Assembly: GCF_000955975.1 (NCBI RefSeq)
Contig: NZ_JYJF01000001.1
Coordinates: 186,001-250,000 of the forward strand
Reading direction: 5' to 3'
Length of the DNA stretch: 64,000 nt
DNA from: Saccharothrix sp. ST-888
Lineage (GTDB): Bacteria; Actinomycetota; Actinomycetes; Streptomycetales; Streptomycetaceae
Made by a program: the position numbers and the translations under genes. Of this stretch, positions 42,018-50,538 are shown in pieces (the first letter of the stretch is position 1; the number at the start of each line of letters is the position of its first letter). The notes below the pieces were generated by a model. It was not told where the DNA came from. It saw only the letters and a list, made by a program, of their open reading frames with translations, and ran no database searches.

Positions 42018-43115
42018 CTACAGGGCCGCGAACGCCCCGCTGTCCCCCGCCCGCTGCCGCCAGAAGGACTCGTCCCGGTAGCGCACCGCAGCCGCGTGGA
42101 CGTACTGCCGGTCCGCCAGATGCCGCACGAACGCCGCCCGCACCAGGCCCGTGTACCGCACCGCAGGCCGGTCGTCACCGGTCAGCAGGCCCAGCACCGC
42201 CTCGGCCGCAGGCTCTGCCAGCTCCAGGGCGTGCCGCAGCCCGGACGAGGAGAGCGGGTCGACCGACAGCGCGGCGTCGCCCACCGCCACCAGGCCCGGC
42301 CCCCACGGCGGGTCGGCGCACCCCACCACGGCGAGGCGGTGCGCCGCCGGCCGGGGCAACGGGAGCGCCGCCAGGCGCTCGGCGGTCCGGGGCGGCAGCG
42401 TCGGGGACTGGGCCCGGGACGTGTCGCCGAGTTCTCGCACCTGCATCACCGTCAACCGCTCGCTCCCGGCAGCGGGCGCGCTGTACCACCAGCCGTCCGC
42501 CGTCGACTCCACCAGCGACCAGGGCTGCCGGCCCGCTCGCGCCGACCGGGCCTGCCAGACGGTGCAGCGCAGCCGGTCCACGCCCAGCCAGCCGAGCCGC
42601 CCCCGGGTGAGACCCCGGGCCGCACCGGTGGCGTCGACGACCACGGGCACCGGCCCCGTGAGCCCCGGCACCCCGGCCAGCCGCCGGCCGTCCACGCCGC
42701 CGTCCACTCTCGACCCGACCCGACCGACCGGATCGCCCGCCGCCCTGGCGTGGCCATGGACCACCCTGGCGCCCGCCTCCCGGGCCGCCGTGCGCAGCAG
42801 CGCGTCCAGCGCGGTGCGGTCGACCGCCAGTGCCGGGCCGTACGGGTTGAGCAGCGCCGGGCGGTGGTCCAGCTCGTGGTCCGCCCAGGCGCTGCGGGCC
42901 TCCTGGACGGGCATCGAGACGGCGGCCAGCCGCCGCTCCACGCCGAGGCGCCGGAGGACGTTCAGCGCGGACGGCGCCAGCTGCTGTCCCACCGCCCGCC
43001 ACGGCGCGCGGCCGTCGTCCACCAGGACGACGGCCGCATCGGCGGCGGCCAGCAGCGCGGCGACCACGGCACCGGCCGGGCCGCCGCCGACCACCACCAC
43101 GTCGGTACGGCTCAC
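42018..43115 (-). CDS. LodB-like FAD-dependent oxidoreductase (CTQ-maturation flavoprotein)
   Basis: 365 residues. The N-terminal FAD site is VVVVGGGPAGAVVAALLAAA, with a C-terminal GLVAVGDAALSVDPLSSSGL motif of the halogenase/geranylgeranyl-reductase flavoprotein family. LodB, a flavoprotein of this group, is needed to make the cysteine tryptophylquinone of LodA. It is the last gene of a minus-strand set directly after a LodA-like gene (seven-base gap), so a maturation role for one or both LodA proteins is the simplest reading. The assignment rests on neighbourhood plus the flavin motif; a different role is possible. Confidence 0.72.
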   Translation of the reverse strand: MSRTDVVVVGGGPAGAVVAALLAAADAAVVLVDDGRAPWRAVGQQLAPSALNVLRRLGVERRLAAVSMPVQEARSAWADHELDHRPALLNPYGPALAVDRTALDALLRTAAREAGARVVHGHARAAGDPVGRVGSRVDGGVDGRRLAGVPGLTGPVPVVVDATGAARGLTRGRLGWLGVDRLRCTVWQARSARAGRQPWSLVESTADGWWYSAPAAGSERLTVMQVRELGDTSRAQSPTLPPRTAERLAALPLPRPAAHRLAVVGCADPPWGPGLVAVGDAALSVDPLSSSGLRHALELAEPAAEAVLGLLTGDDRPAVRYTGLVRAAFVRHLADRQYVHAAAVRYRDESFWRQRAGDSGAFAAL

Positions 43116-43122
43116 CGGCTGC

Positions 43123-45357
43123 TCACCGGCCGACCGTCAGGAACCGCTCCCGCACGAAGGGGTGCCCGAGCGCGGAGGCACCGGCCACCCGCAGCCGCAC
43201 GGTGGACTCCGCAGCGCCGAGCCCGGCCGGGTCCGCCACCGCGAACCGACCGGCGGCGGACCCGGTCGTGGGCTCCAGCCGCACCGCCGATCCGTCGGCC
43301 GCCAGCACCTCGACCCGGTGCACCCGGCGGTCGCCCAGTTCGGTGGTGACGGTCAGCGCCCCACCGGGAGCACGCCGCACCGCCGCCTCGCCGATCCGCA
43401 CCCCGGACTCGGTGGCCACGGTCAGCTGGTAGGCGACCGCAGCCGCCGCACCGGGCGCACTGATCCGCAGTGCCCAGAGTCCGTCATGCGCGAACCGGTC
43501 CGGCATCACCTCCACCGGCAGATCGAGCCGCAGCACCTGCGCGTCCGAGCCGATCACTCCGGTCCGGTGGGTGTCGTCCTCCGCCACCTCCGGACCGATC
43601 GGGGTGGCGAAGCGCACCGACAGCGCCTTCGGGTCGGCGCAGCGGACGGTGATCTCCAGGCTCCGGTCCTCGTCGGTCAGCATGAGCGGCCAGCTGTGCT
43701 CCTCGCCGGGCGGGAGCTCGCCCCGGCCGTAGCAGGCGAGGTCGACGCCGGTGAGCTGCTCGGGTGCCTGCCAGACGGCGGAGTCGGGGCCCTCGGCGGA
43801 CAGGGACGTCCACTGGCCCGGCGGGAGCGGCCGGGGGAACGGCCCTCCGGGCGTGAGCCGGAGCACCCAGTCCTCGGTGACCCGTCCCACTTCACGGTGG
43901 TTGCCCTGCGCATCGGAGAGGACGAACCCGAGCTTGGACCAGTTCTCGGCCATGCCCAGGAGGTCCTCGGCCCAGAAGCGGTGCCAGTCCAGGTACCTGT
44001 CATCGCCTTGCGGGATCACCTGGTTCGGCCGCGGGACCGGCCACCACTCGGTGGCGCAGGCCCGGAAGTCCGCCTGCCAGGGGAGAGCCATCCGGCCGGT
44101 GACGTCACCGGGCTCGACCTTCTTGGCGAACCGGAAGTGCCGCTGCGGGGTCGCCCAGTTCGCCGGTTCGAGGAAGAACCGCCCCGCCTCGATGCCCGGG
44201 CAGAAGGACTTGCCCACACAGGCCTCGAGTGCGGCCCGGTCCAGACCCTCGGGTGTGATCCCGGGCTTCGGCGGGGAGCCGGCCGGGTTCCAGTCGCGGA
44301 TGAAGTTCCCGTCCCGCCACTTGTCCAGGAAGTGCAGCTGGCGCTCGGTCAACCGCCCGTCGTCGATGCTCAGGGTGCTCATCCTGGGCATCAGTTTCGG
44401 ATCGTACTCGGGCCCCCTGCGCAGCCAACTGTGGATCTTGCGGCGGAGGTAGTACTCGTACATCGGCTCCGGCCACCCGATGTGCATCCCCGCGGCCCCC
44501 ATGTGCACCGCCTGGATCATCCTCGCGCGGTGGAAGATCGGCTGGATGTCCAGGGTGTACGAGGGGATGTGGGACTCGATCTCCTCCGACGAGGCGAAGA
44601 AGTCCGTCAGCCGGTCCCAGAGGGTGACCACGGTGTCCAGCTCGGGCGCGTACTTGGGCGGAGTGACGACCGCCCAGGCCCGTTCGGCCTTCAGCGGCTG
44701 CTGCCGTCCCGCGAGGTGCACCAGGGCGTCGACCGAGCCGTCGGAGGTGTCGTCCCACCAGCCGTTGTTGTTGAAGGGGTCGTCGACGGGGCAGTTCTTC
44801 GGGGAGCCGGCCGCACCGCTGCCGCCGAGCACCAGCACGTGCCCGTCGGCGTCCGTCCTGAGCTCACCCAGGACGACCGGCACCGCCATGCCGTCCAGGA
44901 TGATCTGGTCGTACGCGGGCGGGGTCGACTTGGACGGGCCGGAGACCGTCACCGGTCCGGGGTCGATGGTGAGCTTCCTCCGCTCCTCCGGGGTGGGCGG
45001 CTTCTTCCTGTCCTTCCTGTTGCGCCAGCCGTCGCCCAGCCCGATCGGGGACTCCTGCGAGCAGGCCTTCTTGTTCACCAGGTGGACGGTCCAGTCGATC
45101 TTGACGTCGGTGCCGACCTTCAGCTCCACCCAGCGGTCCCCGGCCTCGTTGTAGCCGAAGCAGCGGAACCGGGCCGCCTGGCGCTTCACCCGGCCGTCCT
45201 CGTCCTTGTACTCCTTGCGCTCCGGGCCGGCGAAGACGCCCGGGATCTCGGGGCCGATGAAGTGGCCCTGCGAACTGGTGCTGTTGCCCACCCGGGCGAA
45301 GCCGATGGCCGGGTGGATGCGGACATGGTGGATGTCCTTGAGTGCGAGCTCGGTCAT
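43123..45357 (-). CDS. LodA-like quinoprotein amino-acid oxidase (copy 1)
   Basis: 744 residues. The start IHPAIGFARVGNS, followed by RQAARFRCFGYN, is the hallmark of LodA/GoxA oxidases, which deaminate an amino acid (lysine epsilon-amine or glycine in known cases) using a cysteine tryptophylquinone made from their own Cys and Trp. The C-terminal block LEACVGKSFCPGIEAG with LPWQADF and WWPVPRP is intact; Cys380 or Cys386 and Trp427 are the likely cofactor residues. No signal peptide is visible. It lies 33 bases downstream of the ferritin-like gene and seven bases before the LodB-like gene. Substrate unknown. Confidence 0.82.
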   Translation of the reverse strand: MTELALKDIHHVRIHPAIGFARVGNSTSSQGHFIGPEIPGVFAGPERKEYKDEDGRVKRQAARFRCFGYNEAGDRWVELKVGTDVKIDWTVHLVNKKACSQESPIGLGDGWRNRKDRKKPPTPEERRKLTIDPGPVTVSGPSKSTPPAYDQIILDGMAVPVVLGELRTDADGHVLVLGGSGAAGSPKNCPVDDPFNNNGWWDDTSDGSVDALVHLAGRQQPLKAERAWAVVTPPKYAPELDTVVTLWDRLTDFFASSEEIESHIPSYTLDIQPIFHRARMIQAVHMGAAGMHIGWPEPMYEYYLRRKIHSWLRRGPEYDPKLMPRMSTLSIDDGRLTERQLHFLDKWRDGNFIRDWNPAGSPPKPGITPEGLDRAALEACVGKSFCPGIEAGRFFLEPANWATPQRHFRFAKKVEPGDVTGRMALPWQADFRACATEWWPVPRPNQVIPQGDDRYLDWHRFWAEDLLGMAENWSKLGFVLSDAQGNHREVGRVTEDWVLRLTPGGPFPRPLPPGQWTSLSAEGPDSAVWQAPEQLTGVDLACYGRGELPPGEEHSWPLMLTDEDRSLEITVRCADPKALSVRFATPIGPEVAEDDTHRTGVIGSDAQVLRLDLPVEVMPDRFAHDGLWALRISAPGAAAAVAYQLTVATESGVRIGEAAVRRAPGGALTVTTELGDRRVHRVEVLAADGSAVRLEPTTGSAAGRFAVADPAGLGAAESTVRLRVAGASALGHPFVRERFLTVGR

Positions 45358-45390
45358 GACTCTCCCAAGGTGGTCGCGGGGGCGGGCAGT

Positions 45391-46413
45391 TCAGGCACGG
45401 AAGTCCGGGCCGCAGGTCGGTTCGGACTGGATGCCGATGAGGTGCTTGACGGCCGCGTTGAGCCCGAACATCGCACCGACGTACGGATTGACGTCCGCGA
45501 CGCCGTCCGGCCCGTCCCAGCCCGACTCCAGGTCGGCCAGTACCTGCCGGTACTCGGTGTTGCACTTGGCGAGAGCGTCGCCCAGGTCGCCGCCGACCCC
45601 CGTCCAGCCGCCCTTGGGGACCTTGGCGAGCAGGTGCAGCGCCGGCCGCTTGATCTCCTCGCCGGTGAAGGCCCACTTGTCCTCGTGCGGCGGCTTCCTC
45701 CGCTCCAGCCGCCGCCCCTCCCAGTGCTCGGCGAACCGGTAGAAGTGCGCGAGCTCGGCCGGATCGACGCCGCCGCTCGGTGACTGGCTGGTGCCCTCGC
45801 CCTGTTCACAGATCAGCTTGATGGCCTTGAGGGCGTCGTCCACCGTGTGGATCGGCTCCAGCTTGTCCCCGCCGATGCGCCCGGTGAGCTGCCGCCGGCC
45901 GCCGAAGCCCTCCCGTGCGGCGATACCGGGAAGCTCCTTGGCGATCCGGGCGTAGAACTGGCCGATCGTCGGCCCGTCGATGGCCATGAGCACGGTCTTC
46001 TCGGGCTGTTCGATGTCCACGAAGGTCTTCAGGGCGTCCTCCGGGTCCTTCACCACGGTGGAGACGCCCTGCAGGGGGATCACCAGACCCCTGCGCACAT
46101 CGCCCGGCAGCCCGCCGGGGTACTTCGGCGCCGCCTCGCCCTTGATCTTCGGCTTGCCGCCCGCAGCCGTGAGCATGTTGCACGCCAGCCCCATGTGCAG
46201 CATCTCCTGCCAGGCGATGCCGAGCAGGGCGTCCGCGAGCTCCGCGGCCGGGTCCACGACCGACCAGTACGCGTAGAGGTACGGCGGGATGGTGGCGAAC
46301 TCCAGCTGGACGGCCACCTGGAGGGAGGTGCGGAGCCAGTCCTTGGTACAGCTCCCTTCCGGCTCCTGCAGCAGGGACGCGATGGTGACTCCGGGCACGG
46401 TGGTCACGCTCAT
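45391..46413 (-). CDS. Ferritin-like protein, VioB/RebD-type iminophenylpyruvate dimer synthase domain
   Basis: 340 residues. The ferritin-like helices carry LQVAVQLEFATIPPYLYAYW (Glu38) and IAWQEMLHMGLACNML (Glu70, His73), the metal-ligand layout of the domain in VioB and RebD, where it couples imines made by an amino-acid oxidase. A later helix HFYRFAEHWEG is also typical. Unlike VioB (about 1000 residues), this gene has only the ferritin-like part. AGGAGG precedes the ATG at 46413. Between two LodA-like genes, it may act on the imine or peroxide they make. Function inferred from family only. Confidence 0.8.
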   Translation of the reverse strand: MSVTTVPGVTIASLLQEPEGSCTKDWLRTSLQVAVQLEFATIPPYLYAYWSVVDPAAELADALLGIAWQEMLHMGLACNMLTAAGGKPKIKGEAAPKYPGGLPGDVRRGLVIPLQGVSTVVKDPEDALKTFVDIEQPEKTVLMAIDGPTIGQFYARIAKELPGIAAREGFGGRRQLTGRIGGDKLEPIHTVDDALKAIKLICEQGEGTSQSPSGGVDPAELAHFYRFAEHWEGRRLERRKPPHEDKWAFTGEEIKRPALHLLAKVPKGGWTGVGGDLGDALAKCNTEYRQVLADLESGWDGPDGVADVNPYVGAMFGLNAAVKHLIGIQSEPTCGPDFRA

Positions 46414-46613
46414 GTGCGACTCCTCCTCCGGCAGCGGGGACGGCCGCCGGGTGAACAGCGCCGTGGCTTCCGCCAACTGCGCTATGAAAAGAGTGGATTG
46501 ACGATGCATCAACTACTGTCGGACGACACTCGGGCCACCTCGACCACTATTGCGCACCGCATTTGCCTCTGCATACGCACCACGACCCGGACGACCCGCT
46601 CGGCGGAACGCCG

Positions 46614-48872
46614 TCACAGGAAGTTGACGATCGACAGGAACCGCTCCCGGTCGAACGGGTACCCGAGCGCCGACGTCCCGGTGACGGTCAGCCGCACCGC
46701 CACCGCGTCCGGCGCGAAGGGCGCGGCGCCACCGAACACACCTCCGCCGCTGTCGGCCAGCGCCAGCGCCGGGTAGACCTGTTCGGCGCGGCGGGCCAGC
46801 AATCGGGCGGCGGCCGTGGCGACCCGCGCGCCGCCGAGGCCCACGGTCACCGCGACCGAGCCGTCCGGGGTCCGGCGGGCGTCACCCGATCCGTCCCACA
46901 GCTCCGACTCCGGCTCCACCGTGAGCTGGTAGGGCGATCCGGCGCCCCGGCCGGGGGCGCGGACCTCGACCTCCCACTCCCCTTCCCGCGTGAACCGCTG
47001 CGGCGCGACCTCCACCGGGAGCTCGATCCGCAGCGTCAGCTCATGCCCCTGCCGGGTGACCGCCAGGCCCGCACCGGCCTGCGTCCGGCGCGCGTCGTCG
47101 GGCGTCAGGACGACCCCGTACGGCGTCCGCACCACGACCGCCAGCCCGCCCGGATCGGCGGCGCGCAGCCGTACGGTGACGGCCCGGTCCGACTCGGTCA
47201 GCCGGAACGGCCAGCGGTGCACCTGCCCGGAGAACGGCTCGCCGCGCCCGTAGGCCGCCAGGTCCGCACCGGCCAGCTGCCCCGGGTGCTGCCACACCCC
47301 GGCATGCCCGTCGCCGCCCGGCCCGGGACCGGCGACGGCGGTCGTCCACTGCCCGGCGGCCGGCACCCACGGCTCCGGCACGGGCGGCTGGCGGCGCTGC
47401 CGCTCCAGGTACCCGGCCGAGCCGACGGCCACCACGAAGCCCGGGTGATCCCAGAAGTCGACCATCCGGCGGATGTTCCCGATGCCCCGGTCCCACGCCA
47501 GGTAGTCCGAACCCGCCTTCGGCAGCACCTGGTTGGGCCGCGACACCGGCCACCAGAACTCGCCGCAGGCGAAGAAGTCGGCCTGCCACGGGACGGCCAT
47601 CCGCGCGCTGACGTCACCCGGGCCGATCTTCCGGTCGAACCGCAGACTCCCGTGCGGCTGCGCCCAGTTGTCCTTGTTGAGGAAGAACCGACCGGCCTCG
47701 ATGCCCGGCTCGAACACCGTGCCCACCGCAGCCTCCAGCGCGGACCGGTCCAGGCCGTCCGGCGTCACCGGCCCCCCGGAGCCTGCCGGCCCGGGTTCGG
47801 CCTGCTCGGGCCCGGAGCTCGGCGCCCAGTCCCGCTCGAAGTCGCCGTCCCGCCACCGCATCATCGCCGCGTACTGGACGCCGGTCAGGTGCGGCCTCGG
47901 GTTTCCGGCCAGTTTGGGCATCCCCTCGCCGACCTCGCCCTTGGGGTTCTCGAAGCCGAGCGGGCGCAGCCAGCCGGTGACCTTGCGGCGGCCGTAGTAG
48001 CCGTAGAGCGGCTCCGGCCAGCCGGCGTGGATGCGGCCGCCGGCGGCCTGGTTGACCGCCCCCATCGTCCCGGCGCGCCGGAGGATGGGCTGGATGTCCT
48101 CGGTGTAGGACGGCGGGAGCTCGGTGTCCCGGCCGTCCGCGAAGAGGTCGACCAGCTGGTCCCAGAGGGTGACCACGTCCTCCAGCTGCGGGGCGTACTT
48201 CGGCGGCGCCGTGATCAGCCAGGCGCGCTCGGCGAACAGCGGCTCCGCACGGCCCTTCAGCCGGACCACCGCATCCACCGGACCGTCGCAACTGTCGTCG
48301 TACCAGCCGTCGTTGTCGGCGAAGTCGGTACAGTCCCGGCCGGCCGGGGAGGCCGCGTACCCCAAGGCGCCGAGCACCATCAGATGGCCGCTGGGCTCGG
48401 TCCACATCTCACCCAGCGGCACCTCGACGCCGGGCTTCTGTTCGCGGTCGACGGGGTTGAGCGCGAACCGGCCGCCGTCGAACCGCGCCCTCCCGCCCGG
48501 ACCGGCCAGCGTGCGCGGGCCGGGGTCGATGACCATGTCCTCGCGGTTCATCCCCTTGTTGCGCGGGGTGTCCGCCACGAACCGCAGCGCGGCGGCCTTG
48601 CGGTTCGCCACGTGCACGGTCCACTCGATGGCGGCATCGGGGCTGTGCGTCAGCTCCAGCCACTGATCCCCGTTCCGGTTGAAGCCGAAGCAGCGGAACC
48701 GCACCGCCTGCCGCTTCACCCGGCCCGCCTCGTCCTTGAACTCCCCGTGCTCCGGGGTGGGATGGACGCCGGGCCGCTCCGGCCCGAGGAACCATCCGTC
48801 CGGACTGTTGCCCACCCGGGCGATGCCGATGGCCGGGTGGATCCGGACGGTGGCGATGTCGTCGAGGTTCAC
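46614..48872 (-). CDS. LodA-like protein (copy 2), lacking the candidate cofactor cysteines
   Basis: 752 residues, clearly homologous over its length to copy 1: IHPAIGIARVGNSPDGW, RQAVRFRCFGFN, MAVPWQADFFACGEFWWPVSRP (Trp429). However the block that reads CVGKSFCPG in copy 1 reads AVGTVFEPG here, with Ala382 and Glu388 in place of Cys380 and Cys386, so it may be unable to form the usual cofactor. It could be a partner subunit, a substrate-binding pseudoenzyme or use another residue. The GTG start at 48872 has GGAG about ten bases upstream. First gene of the set; the 200-base gap after it may hold a second promoter. Confidence 0.8.
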   Translation of the reverse strand: MNLDDIATVRIHPAIGIARVGNSPDGWFLGPERPGVHPTPEHGEFKDEAGRVKRQAVRFRCFGFNRNGDQWLELTHSPDAAIEWTVHVANRKAAALRFVADTPRNKGMNREDMVIDPGPRTLAGPGGRARFDGGRFALNPVDREQKPGVEVPLGEMWTEPSGHLMVLGALGYAASPAGRDCTDFADNDGWYDDSCDGPVDAVVRLKGRAEPLFAERAWLITAPPKYAPQLEDVVTLWDQLVDLFADGRDTELPPSYTEDIQPILRRAGTMGAVNQAAGGRIHAGWPEPLYGYYGRRKVTGWLRPLGFENPKGEVGEGMPKLAGNPRPHLTGVQYAAMMRWRDGDFERDWAPSSGPEQAEPGPAGSGGPVTPDGLDRSALEAAVGTVFEPGIEAGRFFLNKDNWAQPHGSLRFDRKIGPGDVSARMAVPWQADFFACGEFWWPVSRPNQVLPKAGSDYLAWDRGIGNIRRMVDFWDHPGFVVAVGSAGYLERQRRQPPVPEPWVPAAGQWTTAVAGPGPGGDGHAGVWQHPGQLAGADLAAYGRGEPFSGQVHRWPFRLTESDRAVTVRLRAADPGGLAVVVRTPYGVVLTPDDARRTQAGAGLAVTRQGHELTLRIELPVEVAPQRFTREGEWEVEVRAPGRGAGSPYQLTVEPESELWDGSGDARRTPDGSVAVTVGLGGARVATAAARLLARRAEQVYPALALADSGGGVFGGAAPFAPDAVAVRLTVTGTSALGYPFDRERFLSIVNFL

Positions 48873-49183
48873 GGCGCCCAGACTCCGCAGTCGCCGCAGC
48901 ACTGCTGCGGATCGGCGGCAACGGCGAAGGCGGGCAAGGCGGCTGGTCGCATGGGCGGGTCCGTTCCGGAGGCGTGTGGCGACAGCCTTATCACAGATGG
49001 TGACGGAATTCGCACACGGAGCGACCGGACACTCGGAGAGCCTTCCCACCGGGGGCGCGATCCCGGGAGCGCGGGGCGCGACCCGATCGTGCGGGCGCCC
49101 TGTCAATCGCGCGCCGGATCAGCCGCGCACCCGGCGAACCGCTCGGCGGCAGCGCCCGCATCACCGCGCACACCTCGGCCCGG
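48873..49183. other. 311-base gap upstream of the LodA copy 2 gene
   Basis: No gene is seen. On the minus strand, about 110-135 bases upstream of the LodA copy 2 start, TGTGCG and TGATAA about 17 bases apart could be a weak promoter for the set. The other end lies downstream of the hypothetical gene at 49184. Confidence 0.3.
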
Positions 49184-50392
49184 TCAGCCCTGCGAGGGCA
49201 GTTCCGGTGCGGGGAGGTCGAGTTCGGCGCCGCTGACGGCCCAGGCGAGGCCGGTCGCGGGGTCCTCGACGGCCAGGTGGACGTACCAGACCTCGTCCGT
49301 CGGCTCGCACCAGGTGAAGCAACGCAGGCGCGCGATCAGCTCGTTGACCTCGGGCACCGAAAGCCGGGTCTCGCCGGTCATCGCGGCCAGCACCCGCCAG
49401 AGCGCGAGCCGCCCGTTCGCCGCGCCCAGGGCCGGACCGTCGCTGGCGGCCTGGACCAGCGCCGGGTACGCGACGACGAACGGGATGTGCCCCCCGGTCA
49501 CCCCCCGCCCGGGCCCCCGGCTTCCGTCGGCACCGGGCCGGCCGGCCGTACCCTCGCGCGCGGACCGCCCCGCCGCGACCCGATCCATGGCGGTCCGATC
49601 CATAGCAGCCCGGTCCATGGCGGTCCGGTCCGGTGCGAGCCGGCCGGACAGCCGGCGTCCGGTGTCCCACAGCCCGGGTCCGAGCCGCTCCCATCCGGGC
49701 AGGTCCACGGCATGGCCGGGCGGCCGGCCACCCGGCGCCAGCTGCGCCGCCGCGTCCACCGCCGAACCGCGCACGCACGCCACGTCCAGCCAGGGCGCGA
49801 GCCCGCCGAGCAGCCGGGTGGCCGTCAGTCCGACCGCCTGCCGGCCGGGCGGTGGCAGGAAGACCGGCCCGAGCCCCTCACGGGTGGCGGGCAGGGCCAC
49901 CAGCGCCCGGCGTGCGCCGCCGGTGGGCAGGTACTCGCGGACCCGGCACCGCTCGTCCCAGCCGGGCACCTCCCACGACTCCAGCATCAGCGGCACCCCG
50001 TCCGGGTCGGGCTCCGCCCCGTGGGAGAGGTCCTCGCCGAGCAGCACCCTGGTGTGCGCGACCAGCCGCCGCACCGCAGGCGGCCCGAGCAGCGGGGCCA
50101 GCCGGCGCCAGGAGTGGCGTGTGGCCAGCACCTCCCACAGCGGTCCGGCATCGTGATCCCCCGCCCCGGCGGCGGTACCGGGCCCGCCGTCCTGGTCGAA
50201 GAGCCGCGCCGCGAGCTCCGGCGGCGCACCGTACGCGACGAGGTGCCCCAGCGGCGCGGCCTCGACCGCCGCACCCGCCTCACCGCACCGGGCCGCCGCC
50301 TCGGCCCGAGTGCGCCGGTACAGGCCGAGCAGCTCCGGCCAACGGCCCTGGTCGGCCAGGGTGCGCAGTCTGCGCTCCTCGAACGTGATCAC
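49184..50392 (-). CDS. Hypothetical protein of unknown function
   Basis: 402 residues. I do not recognise a family. It is soluble, acidic-basic mixed, with no signal peptide and no membrane segment. The N-terminal 130 residues are helical (TFEERRLRTLADQGRWPELLGLYRRT), resembling a repeat-type scaffold. Near residues 255-275 it has a degenerate pentapeptide repeat (DRTAM, DRAAM, DRTAM, DRVAA), encoded by a 15-base DNA repeat at about 49580-49630. The codon use and frame continuity support a real gene. The start at the ATG 50392 is the first candidate. Confidence 0.68.
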   Translation of the reverse strand: MITFEERRLRTLADQGRWPELLGLYRRTRAEAAARCGEAGAAVEAAPLGHLVAYGAPPELAARLFDQDGGPGTAAGAGDHDAGPLWEVLATRHSWRRLAPLLGPPAVRRLVAHTRVLLGEDLSHGAEPDPDGVPLMLESWEVPGWDERCRVREYLPTGGARRALVALPATREGLGPVFLPPPGRQAVGLTATRLLGGLAPWLDVACVRGSAVDAAAQLAPGGRPPGHAVDLPGWERLGPGLWDTGRRLSGRLAPDRTAMDRAAMDRTAMDRVAAGRSAREGTAGRPGADGSRGPGRGVTGGHIPFVVAYPALVQAASDGPALGAANGRLALWRVLAAMTGETRLSVPEVNELIARLRCFTWCEPTDEVWYVHLAVEDPATGLAWAVSGAELDLPAPELPSQG

Positions 50393-50538
50393 GTTTTTCA
50401 GCGTACGTCCGGCAGCCCGGCATGACCTGACACATCGTCAGTCCGGTGCGTCGCGCGGGCCCCGGGCCGTGGTCCCGCAGACCGTGGTTCCGCAGACCGG
50501 GGGCGGCCTGCGGCCGCCGGTTCTGCCGGCCGGTCCTC

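Noticed and set aside
46563..50156. An open plus-strand frame of about 1200 codons across the LodA copy 2 and hypothetical genes.
   Set aside because: It runs antisense to clear genes, spans intergenic gaps and reads as Pro/Arg/Gly-rich nonsense.
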